Assembly: GCF_037392515.1 (NCBI RefSeq)
Contig: NC_090295.1
Coordinates: 16,573,001-16,637,000, forward strand
DNA: 64,000 bases
Direction: 5' to 3'
DNA from: Haliotis asinina
Taxonomy: Eukaryota; Mollusca; Gastropoda; Lepetellida; Haliotidae
Below the pieces are notes generated by a model. The model had not been told where the DNA came from. It searched no databases and saw nothing but the letters and a program-made list of their open reading frames with translations. Both the position numbers and the translations under genes were made by a program. Of this stretch, positions 10,601-23,600 are shown piece after piece (position 1 is the stretch's first letter; the number at the start of each line of letters is the position of its first letter).

Positions 10601-13600
10601 TCACAAGAAAGTAAGATTCCTTGTGGATAACAACTTCATTTATTGTACTTGATGCATCGTTTCAGTATAGATTCATATACCGTTGTCAAACAAAATAATT
10701 TACACTAGAAGAAGTTGTTATCCATAAAGAATGTATATCGAGACGTTGGGTTTTTTAAATACATGTATTCTGAATTTGTTCGATCCAATCAAAAATCATC
10801 TCAGTACCGATGGTGAACTACTGTGTGGCTAGCAACTGTCATTCGTCCAAGTACAAAGCAGGAGCTGAAACTGACAAGAGTTTGCACCAGTTTCCGCCAC
10901 ATCCAGTCATCCGAGAAAAATGGATGTAGTTTGCAACCCACAGACATAAAAACATGTGTGTATGTATGTTTCCTTAATTACATAATGTGGCACGAGTCAT
11001 AAATCAATTAATTTTGTTTATGACGTGTAGCCTGATAAGTGTTAAGTTCAAATTGCATGTGGTCAATGACTGAAACTGTGCATTGCATGTTGTCTTTAGC
11101 AGACAGGCAGGCAGACATATGGGTGTCAGTAAACCAGAAATTGAGCTTTCTCTGTGAAAGAAGCTGCCTACCACAATCAACAAGTTTTTTATGTAACGAG
11201 TAGATTATTTACTTCTTTGTGTACACAACCAAGATTAGACGACTGCTGACAACCCCATACTTCGTCCATGCATACTGTTCAAGCTCCGCGAACCTATTCA
11301 GTGCTCATACGTTATGGGCGCAGCGCAGCACAGATGTTGAAAGCGCTTCTCCCAGGGGGGAATTTAATGAATCGTTTGAACTATAAGTTGAATTGGCATT
11401 TTTGATGATTTGTTTCAATAAGTGCATACCGAACAGTATCAAAATCTGCAAAGTTGTGCTTTACGTTGCATGTGACCTTTAATCAAAATTCCTCATGTCA
11501 TCATCAGTTTGATAGTATATGAATAAATTATTCATTATTATTATTATTATTTATTTGGCATTATTTATGAGACAGTGCATCGAAGATATTAATTTGTACT
11601 GCACACACTATTTTTTCATGTACAATGTAACCTATTTAGACTGCATAAAAATTGAATGTTTCTCGGGCACATTTTTTCAAAAGTGACTAGAGAGGAGGAC
11701 ATTTTTAAAAAATTTGAGAGAAAAAAGTGACGCGGGAGCAACACATTTTCATTTTGTGCTCTCAGAAATACAGATTGGGAAGTTTAGCACGTGTTAATGA
11801 GTTATAGATTCAGTGACACCTGTTCTTACAGACACTCATTCTTATAGCGGACAAGTGGATGATCGGGACGCGGCCAAACCAAAATAAATTTTTCTGAATG
11901 GTAAAAAAATATATTGTTACGCGTACAAATGAAAGTGACGTGCCGATGCCCGAGAAACATTTCACTTTTTTTGTTTAGCCTTAGTTATGTGCCGATGGCC
12001 TTCACTTCTAAAATAAAGAATTCGACTGATTTGCTGACGTACACACGAAGAAACACAACTGAAGCTCTTTGGTGATTTTTAAAAACAAGGACAGTATTCT
12101 TAGAGGGACAAGTCACAGACATTGTGTACGTGTTGCGAAAGCACCACATAGTTGGTCCCAAACTGTGAATTTGTCAGCGTCTTACGTGCTCAATGGACGA
12201 CTCAGCCGATGTTGACTGGTGAATGATAAACCCTGATCAGGACAGCATGAAGTTCTTTCGTCACTGCTGCAAATGTGGTGACCAGTGCTGATGACGTTAC
12301 TGCTCTTGCTGCTGATGACGTCACTGTTCTTGCTGTTTGTGATGGCACTGCTCTTGCTGCTTATTATCTCAGCATTTTGACGCGTGTTTCAAATAACCTC
12401 ATTCAGCTGTGATTAAGACTGACGAACTAAAACATTTACGTCGTTTGGGGCTTCTGAAAAAAAAACGGTTTATACCTTCTTTTGTTGGTCAGTTTATTTT
12501 ACAAGCAGTGTATTCAAATCAACGGATCGTCAGGTTACCCCGATGTCATAGGGGGTTCTGCTTTTTCGGTAAACCCGTGAAGATCAGGGTTAGAATTGAT
12601 CTTCAGTTACCCATGCTTGTAAGAGGCGACAAACGTGATCGGGTAGTCAGGCTCGCTGACTTGGTTGACACATGTCATCGTATTCCACTTGCATAGATCA
12701 ATGCTAATGCTTTTGATCACCGGATTGTCTGTAGATGGAACAATGCTGGCTGTCACGTCAAAGAACGTTAATGCAACCGATGTTTTTAACCATCATGATG
12801 TGACACGGTTAAGAACTTTTCTTTATGATTCTGACTTTATGATTCTTTTCGTACATTTCAGGCCAAATTGGACAAGTGCAATGCTGCTTATTGGGCAACA
12901 AAAGAATTAACACCGGAAATGATCGACTACGCATGTGCAGATGTACGGATTTTAATACCAGAGGTGTATGAGAAACTGAAAAGGTTGGTCAGGAATGTAT
13001 TACGCTTAATAATTTGCCGTGACAAAATGTGTAAGAAATCCCCACTGAACCAGAAAAATATAACACTGACAAGTCTAAGATTTTTAATGACTCTTCAGAT
13101 ACAGATTCACGAGAGAGGTTTCATATACAGTGCAAATGAGTCAATTCTAAAATAATAGGTCAGACATATAATGTCAACTCACCGAAGTTTTGATATGAGA
13201 GTGAGAAACAGTTAAGCAGAATGTAACACAGCGCGGTCAGGCAGCAATTATGAAGATCAAGTATTGACAGAGACAGGAAGATATATATTCCAGTTGCCTG
13301 TGTGTATTTTCCGTGTCGACAAAACGGCAACTAGCCTTTATATATACAGTCAACAATTCCTGAAAGTTCGAGCACTAACGACCATCGCCATCACTGTAGC
13401 ATGCTCTAGACCAGCCTCGTGTTTACCTCATAAAAATAATCAAAGGAAGGTAACTCTATTGAACTACCTTAAAGGCCTACCGATGAAATACTTACACCAC
13501 TGAACTTCTATCATACGGAATGTGACCCATAATAATTATTTTTCAAAACACTAAACTTTGTGACCCACTAATAATTATTACTTAATTAATAAATTCAATT

Positions 13601-14920
13601 TAAAGAAAATACTCTCGTAACAGATGTCACTAGCAGGGAGTTGTGAGACAACACGAGGTGTAGTGTCAACAAAGAATGATACTTTTTACTGTTTAACGTA
13701 GAGCATGCACGGCAGGGCTACACAGAGGCTACCAGGGGAAGGTGGCAGAAGGTGGCTGGATCGACTGGTCAGTTGGTCCCTCAAGGTCCTTAGCTTGCCT
13801 TTCTTCTGGTTTGTCAGCGTTCACCTGCTGGCTCTGCCCTGTTTGCCTGCCCTGTTTGATAAGGATCTCTTTGTCTGTTCCGCTTTTATAGACCGCATAT
13901 AAAGGCAGATGAAGGTTCTGCAGTTCAGACTGACATAATCTGCGAAGGTTCTTATGGACATATTCTGCCCAGCTGGGAATATTTGACGAGCTTGACATGT
14001 GTCCGACAAGTGTACGCAACAATAGTGTAACACAAGGTCAGTCAAATAGTACCTATCATATCTCAAGTTTTATGGAACACACTGCATGTAATACTTACAT
14101 TATACATTGTTTCAGTATAATTGACGATAAGGATCTCTGGAGCGATTTCAGGGAAAGGGTAGAATACCAGCTGAACTGTCGATGGAACGAAGCAGTGAAA
14201 TCAGAAAGCTATGAAGCCACGTCAGTCGTGAAGAAGGTTCTGCACCAGTTTGAATCGAAGTACTCTAGCGACATTGCCTTTGCTGATATTTCTGACGAAG
14301 ATGACATTCAAGCTCTGAAACTGGTCCGAATCACAGAAATTGACGAGTTTCCTGCTCTTGTCAGGAGGTTGAAAATTGAATTTCTCAAGAACGAACTGAA
14401 GACGATTGAAGAAGAGATGACTTCACAAGGGGACTCATTTATTGCGACTTCATATTACTTGAATTCGTTGTATGCGGCAAAGAGAAGCAACAGCTCAGAA
14501 CTGAAGAACGCAGCTCAAAGACTACAGCAAAGAGTAAATGAAATACTCAAGAAAGACCTCATCGTCAAATACACGGAGCTAACCCCAAACAACCATCTCA
14601 AAGATGGAGAGAGAAGGTTGCTACAAGATCTCCCAGTATCAACCGGAACCAGCTCAGCTGTCAACCCCGTCCTCCGCCATCTTTACAACGTCGTCATCGA
14701 CAGCGACGTCGACAAAATCGAGACTCTGAGGCTGAAACTCCGGCGCGAAGGTAGTCTTTTCAGACTGAACGATGCAGACGTCAGACAGTACAAGTACTTC
14801 ATCAGCAACCCTGGGGTCCCTTCCAGGCTTAAGACTAAAGCTAAGCAATTTCTGAGGGAATTAGAGGACGCTGGGTTGGTGACACCTCCCAAACGGAGGC
14901 CACGGAATCAGTTAAGATAA
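7651..14920 (+). CDS. Gene A: EXD1/Egalitarian-like DEDDy 3'-5' exonuclease paralogue
   Basis: Five coding exons: 7651-7905, 8319-8399, 8586-8705, 12862-12983, 14116-14920. All junctions are GT-AG, phases 0,0,0,2, giving 460 residues. Residues 1-192 form a DEDDy exonuclease domain: Exo I is VAVDCEG (D33, E35), Exo II is HACSGDSAAL (H88, D93), Exo III is DYACADV (Y175, D179). All key residues are present, so an active nuclease is plausible. The family (EXD1, Egalitarian, WRN-exo relatives) acts on nucleic acid; animal EXD1 works in piRNA biogenesis and Egalitarian in RNA transport, but a piRNA role here is inference. Residues 193-460 are a conserved charged domain I do not recognise, ending in a basic tail (PPKRRPRNQLR) that could be a nuclear signal. 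The ATG follows a splice acceptor, as in B and C. Intron 3 holds a foldback element, a Kolobok and a SINE. A is the most diverged copy. Confidence 0.85.
8965..9770. repeat. Foldback element, copy 2, with both arms
   Basis: The left arm (about 8965-9180) is matched in reverse complement by about 9385-9601. For example, CATGTCAAAATAAAATTTCG near 8971 pairs with a block ending TTTTGACATGAAAAAT near 9578-9593. The arms are about 220 bp, separated by about 200 bp. Right-arm sequence continues to about 9770 with no left partner here, but copy 1 carries that outer part. It lies in intron 3 of gene A and has no coding potential. Confidence 0.7.
10097..11478 (+). mobile_element. Kolobok-type DNA transposon with a THAP fragment
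   Basis: TTAA flanks both ends (10093-10096 and 11479-11482). The ends are inverted repeats, AGGTCCCATGCAAC at the left and GTTGCATGTGACCT at the right. Inside, an ATG at 10810 opens YCVASNCHSSKYK ... LHQFP ... REKWM and then a stop: the C2-x4-C start of a THAP DNA-binding domain plus its FP and W residues. TTAA duplications with a THAP domain point to the Kolobok superfamily. Only the first part of the transposase is left, so the copy is non-autonomous. It also carries a hairpin module (10624-10724), described in the findings. It lies in intron 3 of gene A. Confidence 0.7.
12270..12366. repeat. Short 24-bp tandem repeat
   Basis: About three to four copies of a unit like GATGACGTCACTGCTCTTGC plus TGCT, in intron 3 of gene A. 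The copies are diverged and carry repeated CRE-like TGACGTCA words, probably by chance. Confidence 0.6.
12572..12733 (+). repeat. Abalone-type SINE-like repeat, 5' two-thirds
   Basis: Starts CCCGTGAAGATCAGGGTTAG and runs through GTAAGAGGCGACAAACG, TGACTTGGTTGACACATGTC and TTGATCACCGGATTGTCTG, then stops. The 3' part with the CTCACTCACTC tail is absent. It lies in intron 3 of gene A, about 130 bp before exon 4. Confidence 0.8.
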
Positions 14921-15606
14921 ATATGGTATGTCTTTAGAATTGTCTCCATGACAAGAACCTGAGTTGTGTCTGTTTTCAAATATACTCTTGTTCCAGCAAT
15001 GACGATATTTCATTCCACAAGTAATGCCTCAATATTAATTGTGTGAAACAATTCCATGATTGCACTGTTTCTGAATAACACGAATTTGCTTCAGCCCTTT
15101 GTGCCTGTCAAGAACCTTCCTATGTATTGTGAGCTACAGAACACCGATGTTGTGATACTCTGCTTTGAGAGATGGTATTGGAGATTTTAATGTTAACACG
15201 TGAGAGAATGTATTTAAAATTAATGTTCAGGGGTCGCGAGGGCTTGAAAAACACATTTTCAAAAAGGCTCTAAATTTGTTTTAGCCTAAAATTTACCCTA
15301 ACTGCTAACAATTAGTCCTAAAAGATCTTATATTTAGAAAATCGCATCAACTTATGAGTCAAGGAAACAGATGCGCGGTTAAAATACCTTGCAATGAGAG
15401 AAAGCCTTAATTATTCTTCACCGCCGAAGATACCCAGTGCATCGGTGTTGCTGATGGTTGGTCCCACGTTTGACCAAGCGTTTGTTTAACTATTATGGTT
15501 TAAATGCGTTTCTGCCGTTTTCTAAATTGTTGTTTGAATCCTAAAAACTCCCTCAGAAGGCCTTCAGTGCGATGGCTGATAATGTGTCAAGGTCAGGACG
15601 ACAATC

Positions 15607-15745
15607 ATTCGTCACCACGCGCCCCTTTCCGTAACCTCTTATTCGACTTGTCCCGGAATAACACGAGTTGGTCACGAAAGGTCGCATTCGTCACCACTCG
15701 CCCCTTTCCGTAGCCTCCTATTCGGATGTCCCGGAACAACACGAA
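15607..15745. repeat. Two tandem copies of a dispersed short repeat
   Basis: Two copies about 80 bp apart contain CGCCCCTTTCCGTA, then TCCCGGAATAACACGAGTT, then TCACGAA. Parts recur near 5261-5290, 6530-6572 and 49140-49175. The unit begins TTCGTCACCA and ends near GGTCACGAA, so its ends are loosely inverted. I do not recognise the family. Confidence 0.6.
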
Positions 15746-16443
15746 TTACTTACGAATGGAAGGATCGTCAGTGTGTGGGCCTGAAACGATCTCATCTCAC
15801 ACGTCTGATCATTTTTGTAAACTAAGTATACTTAGTAATTTAATGAAAAGTGTAAATATGATTTAGCCTCTTCCATTCTCCTTGCTTTTGTTGAGTTGCT
15901 ATACGTTTCCTTTTCGCTAGAAGTGTTGGTGGGAGCAATTGCTAGTGTTAATGTTATGCATACACTTGTGTTTTTTTAAAGGACGTTAAATACCATTTTT
16001 CATTCTTCAACAGTAAATTAATGCAAAATGGCAAACGGACCATTTAAAATAAACATGTTTCTATTCGGTTTGATTGGCATTTCAATAGCTGATGAATAAT
16101 AAGAAAGATACAATGCTTTATGGATGACAAAGTTGTTGTCCATGCAAACTATCGTACCTTTCTTATGTTTTCTGATAATATTGCCAGGGGTCTAAAGCGA
16201 AAAAGCGTCAAAATGAGTTCATCTCCCCTAGGAGGTATTATCATGCTATGTCTGTCCTTGAGATATTATTTGTTAGCTTTTCACAACTGATGTTTAACCT
16301 TAACGAAAGAGACTTCTACTTTTTACTAAAATCATATCAGAATATCTGACACTGTCCGTTTATTTCCTTGTACCATCAAATGAAAATTCAACCGACGCCT
16401 ACATTTTAAGTTTAGATTTGTTAGTCAAGGTGTTTAATGTTTT

Positions 16444-16935
16444 TGCATGTAAATTAATGCCTGTGTGCAAACATTATTGTATCATCAGTCTATTGCATCC
16501 TTTAGATTGCCTACCTTAATTACTGAAACTGTTACTATGCTTTCTTGTTTTACGGTAGTCTTGTGTACATCCTGATATCAAGAGCGGAGCTACGTGACAT
16601 TAATTATTTCATTTGTTGCATGTAAAACAATGTCTATATGCAAACATTATTGTATTTTCATTGTATTGAATCCTTTAGATTGCCTTCTTGGATTACTGAA
16701 ACTGTTACCATGCATTCTTGTTTTGTGATAATCTTGTTTACATCCTGACATCAAAAGCGGAGCTACGTGACATTAATTATTGCATATTTTTGCATGTCAA
16801 ACAATGCCTATATGCAAACATAAATGTATTTTCATTGTATTGAATCCTTTAGATTGCCTTCTTTAATCACTGAAACTGGTTCCATGCTTTCTTGTTTTGT
16901 GATAATCTTGTATACATCCTGATCCTATCCTGATC
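16444..16935. repeat. About 175-bp tandem repeat, 2.8 copies
   Basis: Units start near 16444, 16617 and 16793. Each carries TATGCAAACATTATTGTAT-like words, CCTTTAGATTGCCT, TTACTGAAACTGTTAC, CTTGTTTT, ACATCCTGA and GGAGCTACGTGACATTAATT. The third unit is shorter. No coding potential is seen. Confidence 0.85.
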
Positions 16936-17282
16936 TCATCCGTGACAATGATGTAACACTGTCTTTTCAATTATGTTGTGTCAGCTTACACGTTTTAAAT
17001 TGCTTTCATTCACTATATTTGTCAAACATATTTTATTGTAAACATGTTATACCCTATGCTCACGTTATGCCCATATGAACTGTGATTCTTGGTCAGGGTG
17101 ATATATTCTAGACTTAATGTGTCTCTTAAACTTGTTGCGGGTTCTTAACAAAACTTAGAAGTTAATATCTTTGTATTGCTATATCTTACCTGCAACAAAT
17201 TTAAATCGCATCTTCAATATTTAACTTAACACCAAATAAACACGTTTGACGAGGTTCTTGTGTTATGACCTCTCTTTTTGAA

Positions 17283-17495
17283 AAGACCCGTGAAGGTCCG
17301 GATCAGAATGTATCTTCAGTAACCCATACAGACTTGACTGACGCGTCATCGGTTCCCAGTCACGCAGATCGATGCTCATGATGTTGATCACTGGATTGTC
17401 TGGTCCAGATTACATTATTTACAGACCGCCGCTATAAAGCTGGAATAATGCTGAGCGCGGCCTAAAACTGAAATTCCTCACTCATTTGCTAGTAT
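17283..17495 (+). repeat. Abalone-type SINE-like repeat
   Basis: Starts GACCCGTGAAGGTCCGGATC and continues through GCAGATCGATGCTCATG and TTGATCACTGGATTGTCTGG to a tail of TAAAACTGAAATTCCTCACTC. It is missing about 30 bp in the AAGAGGCGACTAACGGGATC region seen in other copies. Confidence 0.85.
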
Positions 17496-17619
17496 TGAAA
17501 ACATGACACGTTTTATGGATAGCTTCATTTTCAATTATTAACACCACCGTTCAAAGCTAGTTGCTGCTCCTTCATCAGGTGAAAAGATAGATAGACAGAT
17601 ACACTTCGACACTTTTCAC

Positions 17620-17742
17620 AATATTCCATCAATAACAATGAACACCGGACTTCACACATTTCACCCATGTGGACAATCGAACCCGGGTCTTCGGCTCGAC
17701 GCGCGAACGCTTTAGCCACTTGGCTACCCCCACCGCTCCAGT
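17620..17742 (-). repeat. tRNA-derived SINE
   Basis: On the minus strand it reads GGAGCGGTGGGGGTAGCC, then AAGTGGCTAAAGCG (box A-like), then GACCCGGGTTCGAT (box B-like), then CCACATGGG. This is a tRNA-derived SINE head and not a functional tRNA gene: the cloverleaf does not close and there is no 3' stem. The 3' part is diverged. Confidence 0.8.
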
Positions 17743-19337
17743 ATGAAGTATTAACCCGTATATATATTAATAAAGATTAGTTTAAAGAAACTTGTTTGAT
17801 ACCATTAATTTTTATGGACACTCTTTAAAAAAAAATATTACGGTTTCGCCTTTAAAGTTTGAAGACTTATCTCCCTTTATCATTCACCGCTGCTATGCAA
17901 GATGACAATGCACCTTCAACATTTCTCTTCCTTCTATTGATAAGTCAGAGAATCGCTTTCCTAATCAAGAAAGTAAAATGTGTCTTCTGACTTCATTAAA
18001 AAGAGACTAATCATTGGATTGTCTGGTCCAGTATCGATAGTGTACTGTCAGCTGTCATACAGCTGCGTAACTCAACATAGGACTCTCACAGTCTGAGAAA
18101 TCACTGGTTTGATTGATTTCGGAAGAATAATGAATGTGAATCACCACATCCGACATTTTTTCCATTACGTATTTAGCAAAAAAGTGTCCATTTTAGTATT
18201 GTCTCTTTTCTTTGGAATATTTGTTTCGAACTATTTTGAAATTGGAAATTTCAAGTATTTTCTCGCAACCACAAGTATTCTCCAAAACTTGAAATTTAAA
18301 GCATTTAGTGTTTGCTTTTAGTATTTCCTCTTAAGTTCAGGATTTTTAAAGCAGGTTGAAAGAACAAGGAACGACTCTAAGCAACGAGATATTGATCGAA
18401 GCAACGTAAAATATACCTGAAGTGACGAGAAGCCATCTGAAATAAAGGAAGCCCGGCAAAACAATCGAAGCAAAGAGAATAAAATATTTTATGCCGCAAT
18501 AGTGGCCGCATTCGGCTTTCGTAGGCACACACACATCTGTAGCCCCCGTTCCGATAATACCCCTGTCTGCGCCACATCATAGTGAACGGAATAGAGTTAC
18601 CTCCCTTCGTTCCGTGAATGAACTTTCGGTTTATGATCTTCGTATCAATCCAGTCTCTCTTGACTTAAGCGGTAGCAGTGTTTCTCAGGTGTCTTGACTC
18701 TTGACCGATACACAGTAAGGTACGTGTTTTAAAAAGGAACTCAACATACTCTAGAAAACTGTCGCACATTGCATCAATTGTCTTTCTTTCATGAACAGTT
18801 CGCCCCGTCTCATAATACATAGATCTAACTAGTCCTAGGCCAAATGCTAGAAAAGTCCCTATCTCTCAGGATCTCTCAGCAGCAGTAAACGTGTTATTCA
18901 GTGATTAGTATGACAATTCCCACCCTCCAAAATTTCTTGTTTATGTGGAACTAGCTACAGGAGGTATCAGGTTACTAAAAATTAACTGGGTTCAGTCCAC
19001 TGTTGAAACAGTGTCCACATGTTCACAGGCAAACTGCTTTAGTATTGATCGCATTGTCTAATGGGTGGTGACAAAGCACTGGTGTTCAGCATGGGCAAGA
19101 TATGCAGTATGGGTGATAAGGCTGGGTGCATCATATTACCTGATTTTGATTCTATCTCAACATTTGACCTGAGAGTATACAGTATGCTTTACACATTATC
19201 GCATTGTCTCAACGGTGTCTTGAATTTGCACTCTGATTCTGCAATACAAGTTGATCCGGATATTTTAATACAGTATTCGTGAGATAAAGTTTCTGTTAGG
19301 TTACAATGACATGTTATTGTCGTACAAATTATAGTAA

Positions 19338-20450
19338 ATATTCATTTGAATAATGTGGGTCCCATTACCATACACGTTATGGTAAATATACTGAGTCAAA
19401 AAAGAAACTTCACAAAATGTAATTTTTAAAAATAATGAATATTTCTTCTCTGATGATACATCTATGTATCCGGAATGGGATCCCTATCTTTCGACTCTAG
19501 ATAATCGTTAGCAAAACCCACTCACACCCATCCATTCGTCGTGCAAATGACGTTAGTGCCAAATCAGGTTTTGCACGTGCAGTCGATCACGTGATCTTTG
19601 CATCGAAGTTTTCTTCATTTGCACGTGTTTGCCTTGGCCTCAAGAATTGAACAAACACTTTTAAACCACAGTTCTAATGGTACTTTAAATGCCACGATTG
19701 TCAAGTGTGCAACGTGAACGTGCCGTTGGCGTGTTGCAAGCGGGAAGATCAGTTACTGACGTCGCAAGAGCAATGAGATGCAGCCGTCGTACTGTATATG
19801 ACTTGCGACGTCTTCTGCAACAAACTGGCACCACTTCTGATCGACCAAGGTCGGGTCGTCCACGTGTGACGTCAAATCGTCCTATGTCACCTACGTGACA
19901 GATTTCTGCCGGCTACACGAACCAGGGCTGAGATGTTTAAAGGTCGACTGTCCTCACAGACCATTCGAAATCGGTTGCGGGCTGCCAATCTCCATTCTCG
20001 ACGTCCATATTGTGACTTGACATTCTGTATACCCATGTTTTGGAACGGCGTGTAGCCTAATGGAACTGATTGTGGCACTGTCAGTGTATCCAGTACATCA
20101 CACAGATCAATGAAATAATAACAATTTAACCATCTCACTATCTCTTGTTCTTTTATAGTGCCCTGAAGAAAGAATGTGAAGTTTCTTTTTTGACTCAGAA
20201 TATTCAGTTTGAGTAATGTGGGTGTCAGTACCGTAAATGTTATGGTAAATATTCATTTTGAGTAATGTGGGTGCCAATACCATATACGTTACAGTAAATA
20301 TTCAGTTTGAGTAATATGGGTGTCAGTACCGTAAATGTTATGGTAAATATTCAGTTTGTATGATGTGGGTTTGATTACCGTACACATTATTTTAAATATT
20401 TCATTTGTGTAATATTGGTTTCATTACCGTATAGTTTGCGGTTAATACAA
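19338..20450. repeat. 49-bp tandem repeat, split by a Tc1-type MITE
   Basis: The unit is close to TATTCAGTTTGAGTAATGTG followed by GGTGTCAGTACCGTAAATG and TTATGGTAAA. One copy precedes 19391 and about five follow 20198; the last copies are diverged. A Tc1-type element has inserted between copies. Confidence 0.8.
19391..20198 (+). mobile_element. Tc1-type internally deleted element
   Basis: Perfect 24-bp terminal inverted repeats by eye: 19391-19414 (starting CTGAGTCAAAAAAG) and 20175-20198 (ending CTTTTTTGACTCAG). The interior opens MPRLSSVQRERAVGVLQAG and continues through RCSRRTVYDLRRLL and GRPRVTS, the N-terminal helix-turn-helix of a Tc1 transposase. It then runs through LSSQTIRNRLRAA and jumps to the far 3' end, so the DDE catalytic core is deleted. 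A second copy at 44504-45263 has the same internal junction. Confidence 0.85.
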
Positions 20451-20624
20451 CATCACTTCCTCCATGTTACGTTAATCACACAACGTCACACACCGACTTA
20501 ATGACAATGACTCTTATTGGGCAGACTGTTTTTCATAGCCCCTCATCAGGCAATAGACTGCATTCAATAAACTCACTGATAAAAAAAGACAATGTCAGGA
20601 CCTTTTTTTGTTTTGTTTTTGTAG

Positions 20625-23600
20625 ATGGCAGAAGGTGGCGAACGCCACAAGGTTGTGGATAACGTCGATGACTGCATCAAGGCTGTCGATGACCTCCTCA
20701 AGGAGCCTGTCGTTGCGGTGGACTGTGAGGGAGTCCATCTCGGAAAGAAGGGCCCTCTCACTCTTCTCCAGGTGGCCAAACGAGACGGTTTTGTTTACTT
20801 GTTCAATGTGTTCGTTGAGCCAAAGGTTTTTACTGAAGGCCTGCTGAAGTCATTTCTGGAAAACAAAGATATCACGAAGGTATGATATCAGGTATATTTT
20901 GGTGTTTGACATTAGCAGCGTGGATGGTTGACATGAACGGTGTAGATGTTTGACGTGAACAATGTGGATGTTTGATATGAACAATGTAGACCTTTCATAT
21001 GAACAGTGTAGATGTTTGACGTGAACAATGGATATGTTTGACGTGAACAATGTAGGTATTTGACGTAAACAATGACGATGTTTGACATGCACAATTTAGG
21101 TGTTTGACATGTACACGGTGCATGTTTCACATGAACAGTATGTGTTTGACATGACAGTGTAGATGTTTGATGTAAACAAAGTAGATGTTTGACGTAAACA
21201 AAGTAGGTGTTTGACATGGACGATAGACTTTTTACATGAACAATGTAGATGTTTGACACAACAATAGGGATATTTGAAATAAAATTGTTATCCCTAAATC
21301 ATTCCCATCTACCATTCAACGCCTCAAAATTGCCTAGAATTTTGGACAGTTCCAAAAGCAGTTCTAATGCTTCGTCTGCTTCAGGTGTTCCATGCCTGCA
21401 ACAACGACAGTGCTGCCCTCAAGTGCCAGTACGCCGTCATGGTCGTCAACGTGTTTGATGTACAGGTTAGCATATTAATGGAGAGCGGCAGAGTAGCTTA
21501 GTGGTTAAAGCGTTTGCTCGTCACGCCAAAGACCCGGGTTCTATACCCCACTTGGGTACAGTATGTGAAGCCCATTTCTGGTGTCCCCTGTCGCGATATT
21601 GCTGAAATATCATTGAAAGAGGGGTAGAAAATCCTGAAGATCAGGGTTAGAATTGATCTTCAATAAGCCATGCTTGTCGAAAGAAGAGACTAACCGGAAC
21701 GGGTGGTCAGACTCATTGACTGGGTTGGCAATTGTCATCGTATCCCAAGTACATAGATAGATCCTCATGCTATTCATCCCAGGATCGTGTTGTTCTGATC
21801 CGATTATTTTCAGACGCCACCACATGGCTGGAATATTGCTGAGGGCGGCTTAAAACTAAACTTACTCACTCAGTACATTAATGACACAGTTAGCCACACA
21901 GGTCATTGAACCACTATTTGTGAGCACAGGGCTTACATGCCTGTACCCTGCTGTGATGTGCACTGTTTAGAAGTATTTGGCGAAATGTCAATGGAGGATA
22001 TGTGCAATCGAATAGGAAACAATACGTTTTAATTTAATGTTGTTTTCATGTTAAATTTTAACGTCAGTCGAATTCAGTGTGGACCGTCACTCTGAGATAA
22101 TCAAGATAACAATTGAAAAATGGATTCATCATTTCGGGGCCTCTTATTTGTTCGAATATGTACGTTCTTTCAGGCGGCCCAGTACATAATTGATAAGTCC
22201 GAAGGGAGACAACTCCCGTCTCACCGGAAGTTGCTGGACCTGTGCAGCTTGTACACAGACGTCACATCCCTTGAGGGGAAAGAAGAAGTTCAAGTAGGCC
22301 ATATCAATCGTTTAATAAACTTGCCATTTACTGCGTCATGTAGTTTGATGTGTGTTTGAGGTTAAATGTACTTGTGGACACACAGTCTTTCCTTGCTTGT
22401 GTAAGACAGCTGGTTACGATATGAGAATGACTTAAGGAGTCGTTATCAGGACAGATAACTGCTACCGACCAGTTATCGCCTTATATTAACGGTATGTACT
22501 CCGCCGTTCGTTAAATTAATTAAACAATATTAATTATGACACTTACTTGGCTGTTCAACGATACTTCAAGCCCGTTGTCTGTCGCCGATCTTATTAGGGA
22601 ATCATTGCTGTGTAAGTAGGTATTGTCTGACAACTTGTATCAGTTATCGCAATTTGCCTTGGGAAAAAATATAGAAATAATTAATGACTGGAACTGTTCC
22701 GGCCCGATAAGTGTTATCCAGTGATAACTGTTCGGCAGCCACTACAACACAACTAAGAGTACAGGTATAGACCCCAGTTAGATACGTCTCGCTCTTTCTC
22801 TCTGATCTTATGTTGCGATGGACGGTGTCAACTACACATATGGTATTGTTGTCTTAAATGTTGATGATTAAATCAGCAGTTGGCATGAAAGTTAGTGTGA
22901 AATGACGCCGGTATTTGCGTGTATCGATCCCTCCACATGGCACGCATTGACATTTTTTTCGTCCATCCCCCTTTAAACCAGAATGTAATTAGATGGTAAC
23001 TATTTTCTTCGATGTACAGGCGAAATGGTACAAGACAGATGGTGCGTACTGGGCTAAAAAAGAATTCTCACCTGAAATGGTAGACTACGCATGTGCAGAT
23101 GTGCGGATTCTGGTACCGGAAGTGTATGACAAATTGAAGAGGTAGGTCCGGCGCAGTGGTGACTTAACATAAGGCCACTGAAGCCCTGGATTTGATTTCC
23201 CACATTAAGGTGCCCCCTTCCATGATATTGCTGGAATATTGTTAAAAGCGCCGAAAGCGCCATACTCAGTCACTCACTCAAACGTTTTAAGAGACATTTT
23301 ATTATCCATACAATGAAACATAACCGAGTACATATAAATCATATGTTATCCACGTGTTATAAACCCTAAAACGAATTTCATTGGTCAGTTATCCGACATG
23401 ACCTCCATGACCCCACTGGGAATGTGGAACTACTTTTTTCATTCATAACTTTTTACTACAAATTTGCTATGAATGTTCAGTCTCGCTATGACCTCCATGA
23501 CCGCACTCGCTACTACGAGAACAAACCAATGAAATGCTATCAAATACAAAACGTTACAAACAAGCAATTTTTCACACACCGTGTTTATTGATGTAAGATT

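Larger units (their letters stand above)
14921..19337. other. Repeat-rich spacer between genes A and B
   Basis: I see no host gene. It holds two copies of a short dispersed repeat (15607-15745), a 175-bp tandem repeat (16444-16935), two SINEs (17283-17742) and AT-rich unique sequence. AAG followed by a GTACGT donor at about 18717-18723 is a weak candidate for the end of gene B's 5' exon. It does not align with the A and C first exons, so I do not call it. Confidence 0.4.

Noticed and set aside
13997-14115. In-frame ATG upstream of the last exon of gene A
   Set aside because: It is intron read-through: the last exon starts after TTTCAG at 14116, in register with B and C, and the upstream codons have no match in them.
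14116-14920. Last exon of gene A as a separate single-exon gene
   Set aside because: Splice phase, position and homology in all three copies join it to exons 1-4, and it has no conserved ATG of its own near the start.
18640-18720. Candidate 5' exon for gene B ending AAG before GTACGT
   Set aside because: It does not align with the 62-bp exons of A and C and lacks the TGACGTA block, so it is only a donor-like word.
20850-21259. Antisense open frames rich in HVKHLHCS, also at 43341-43923
   Set aside because: They are translations of the 22-bp minisatellite in intron 1 of genes B and C, lie opposite to the genes and have no start context or conserved ends.
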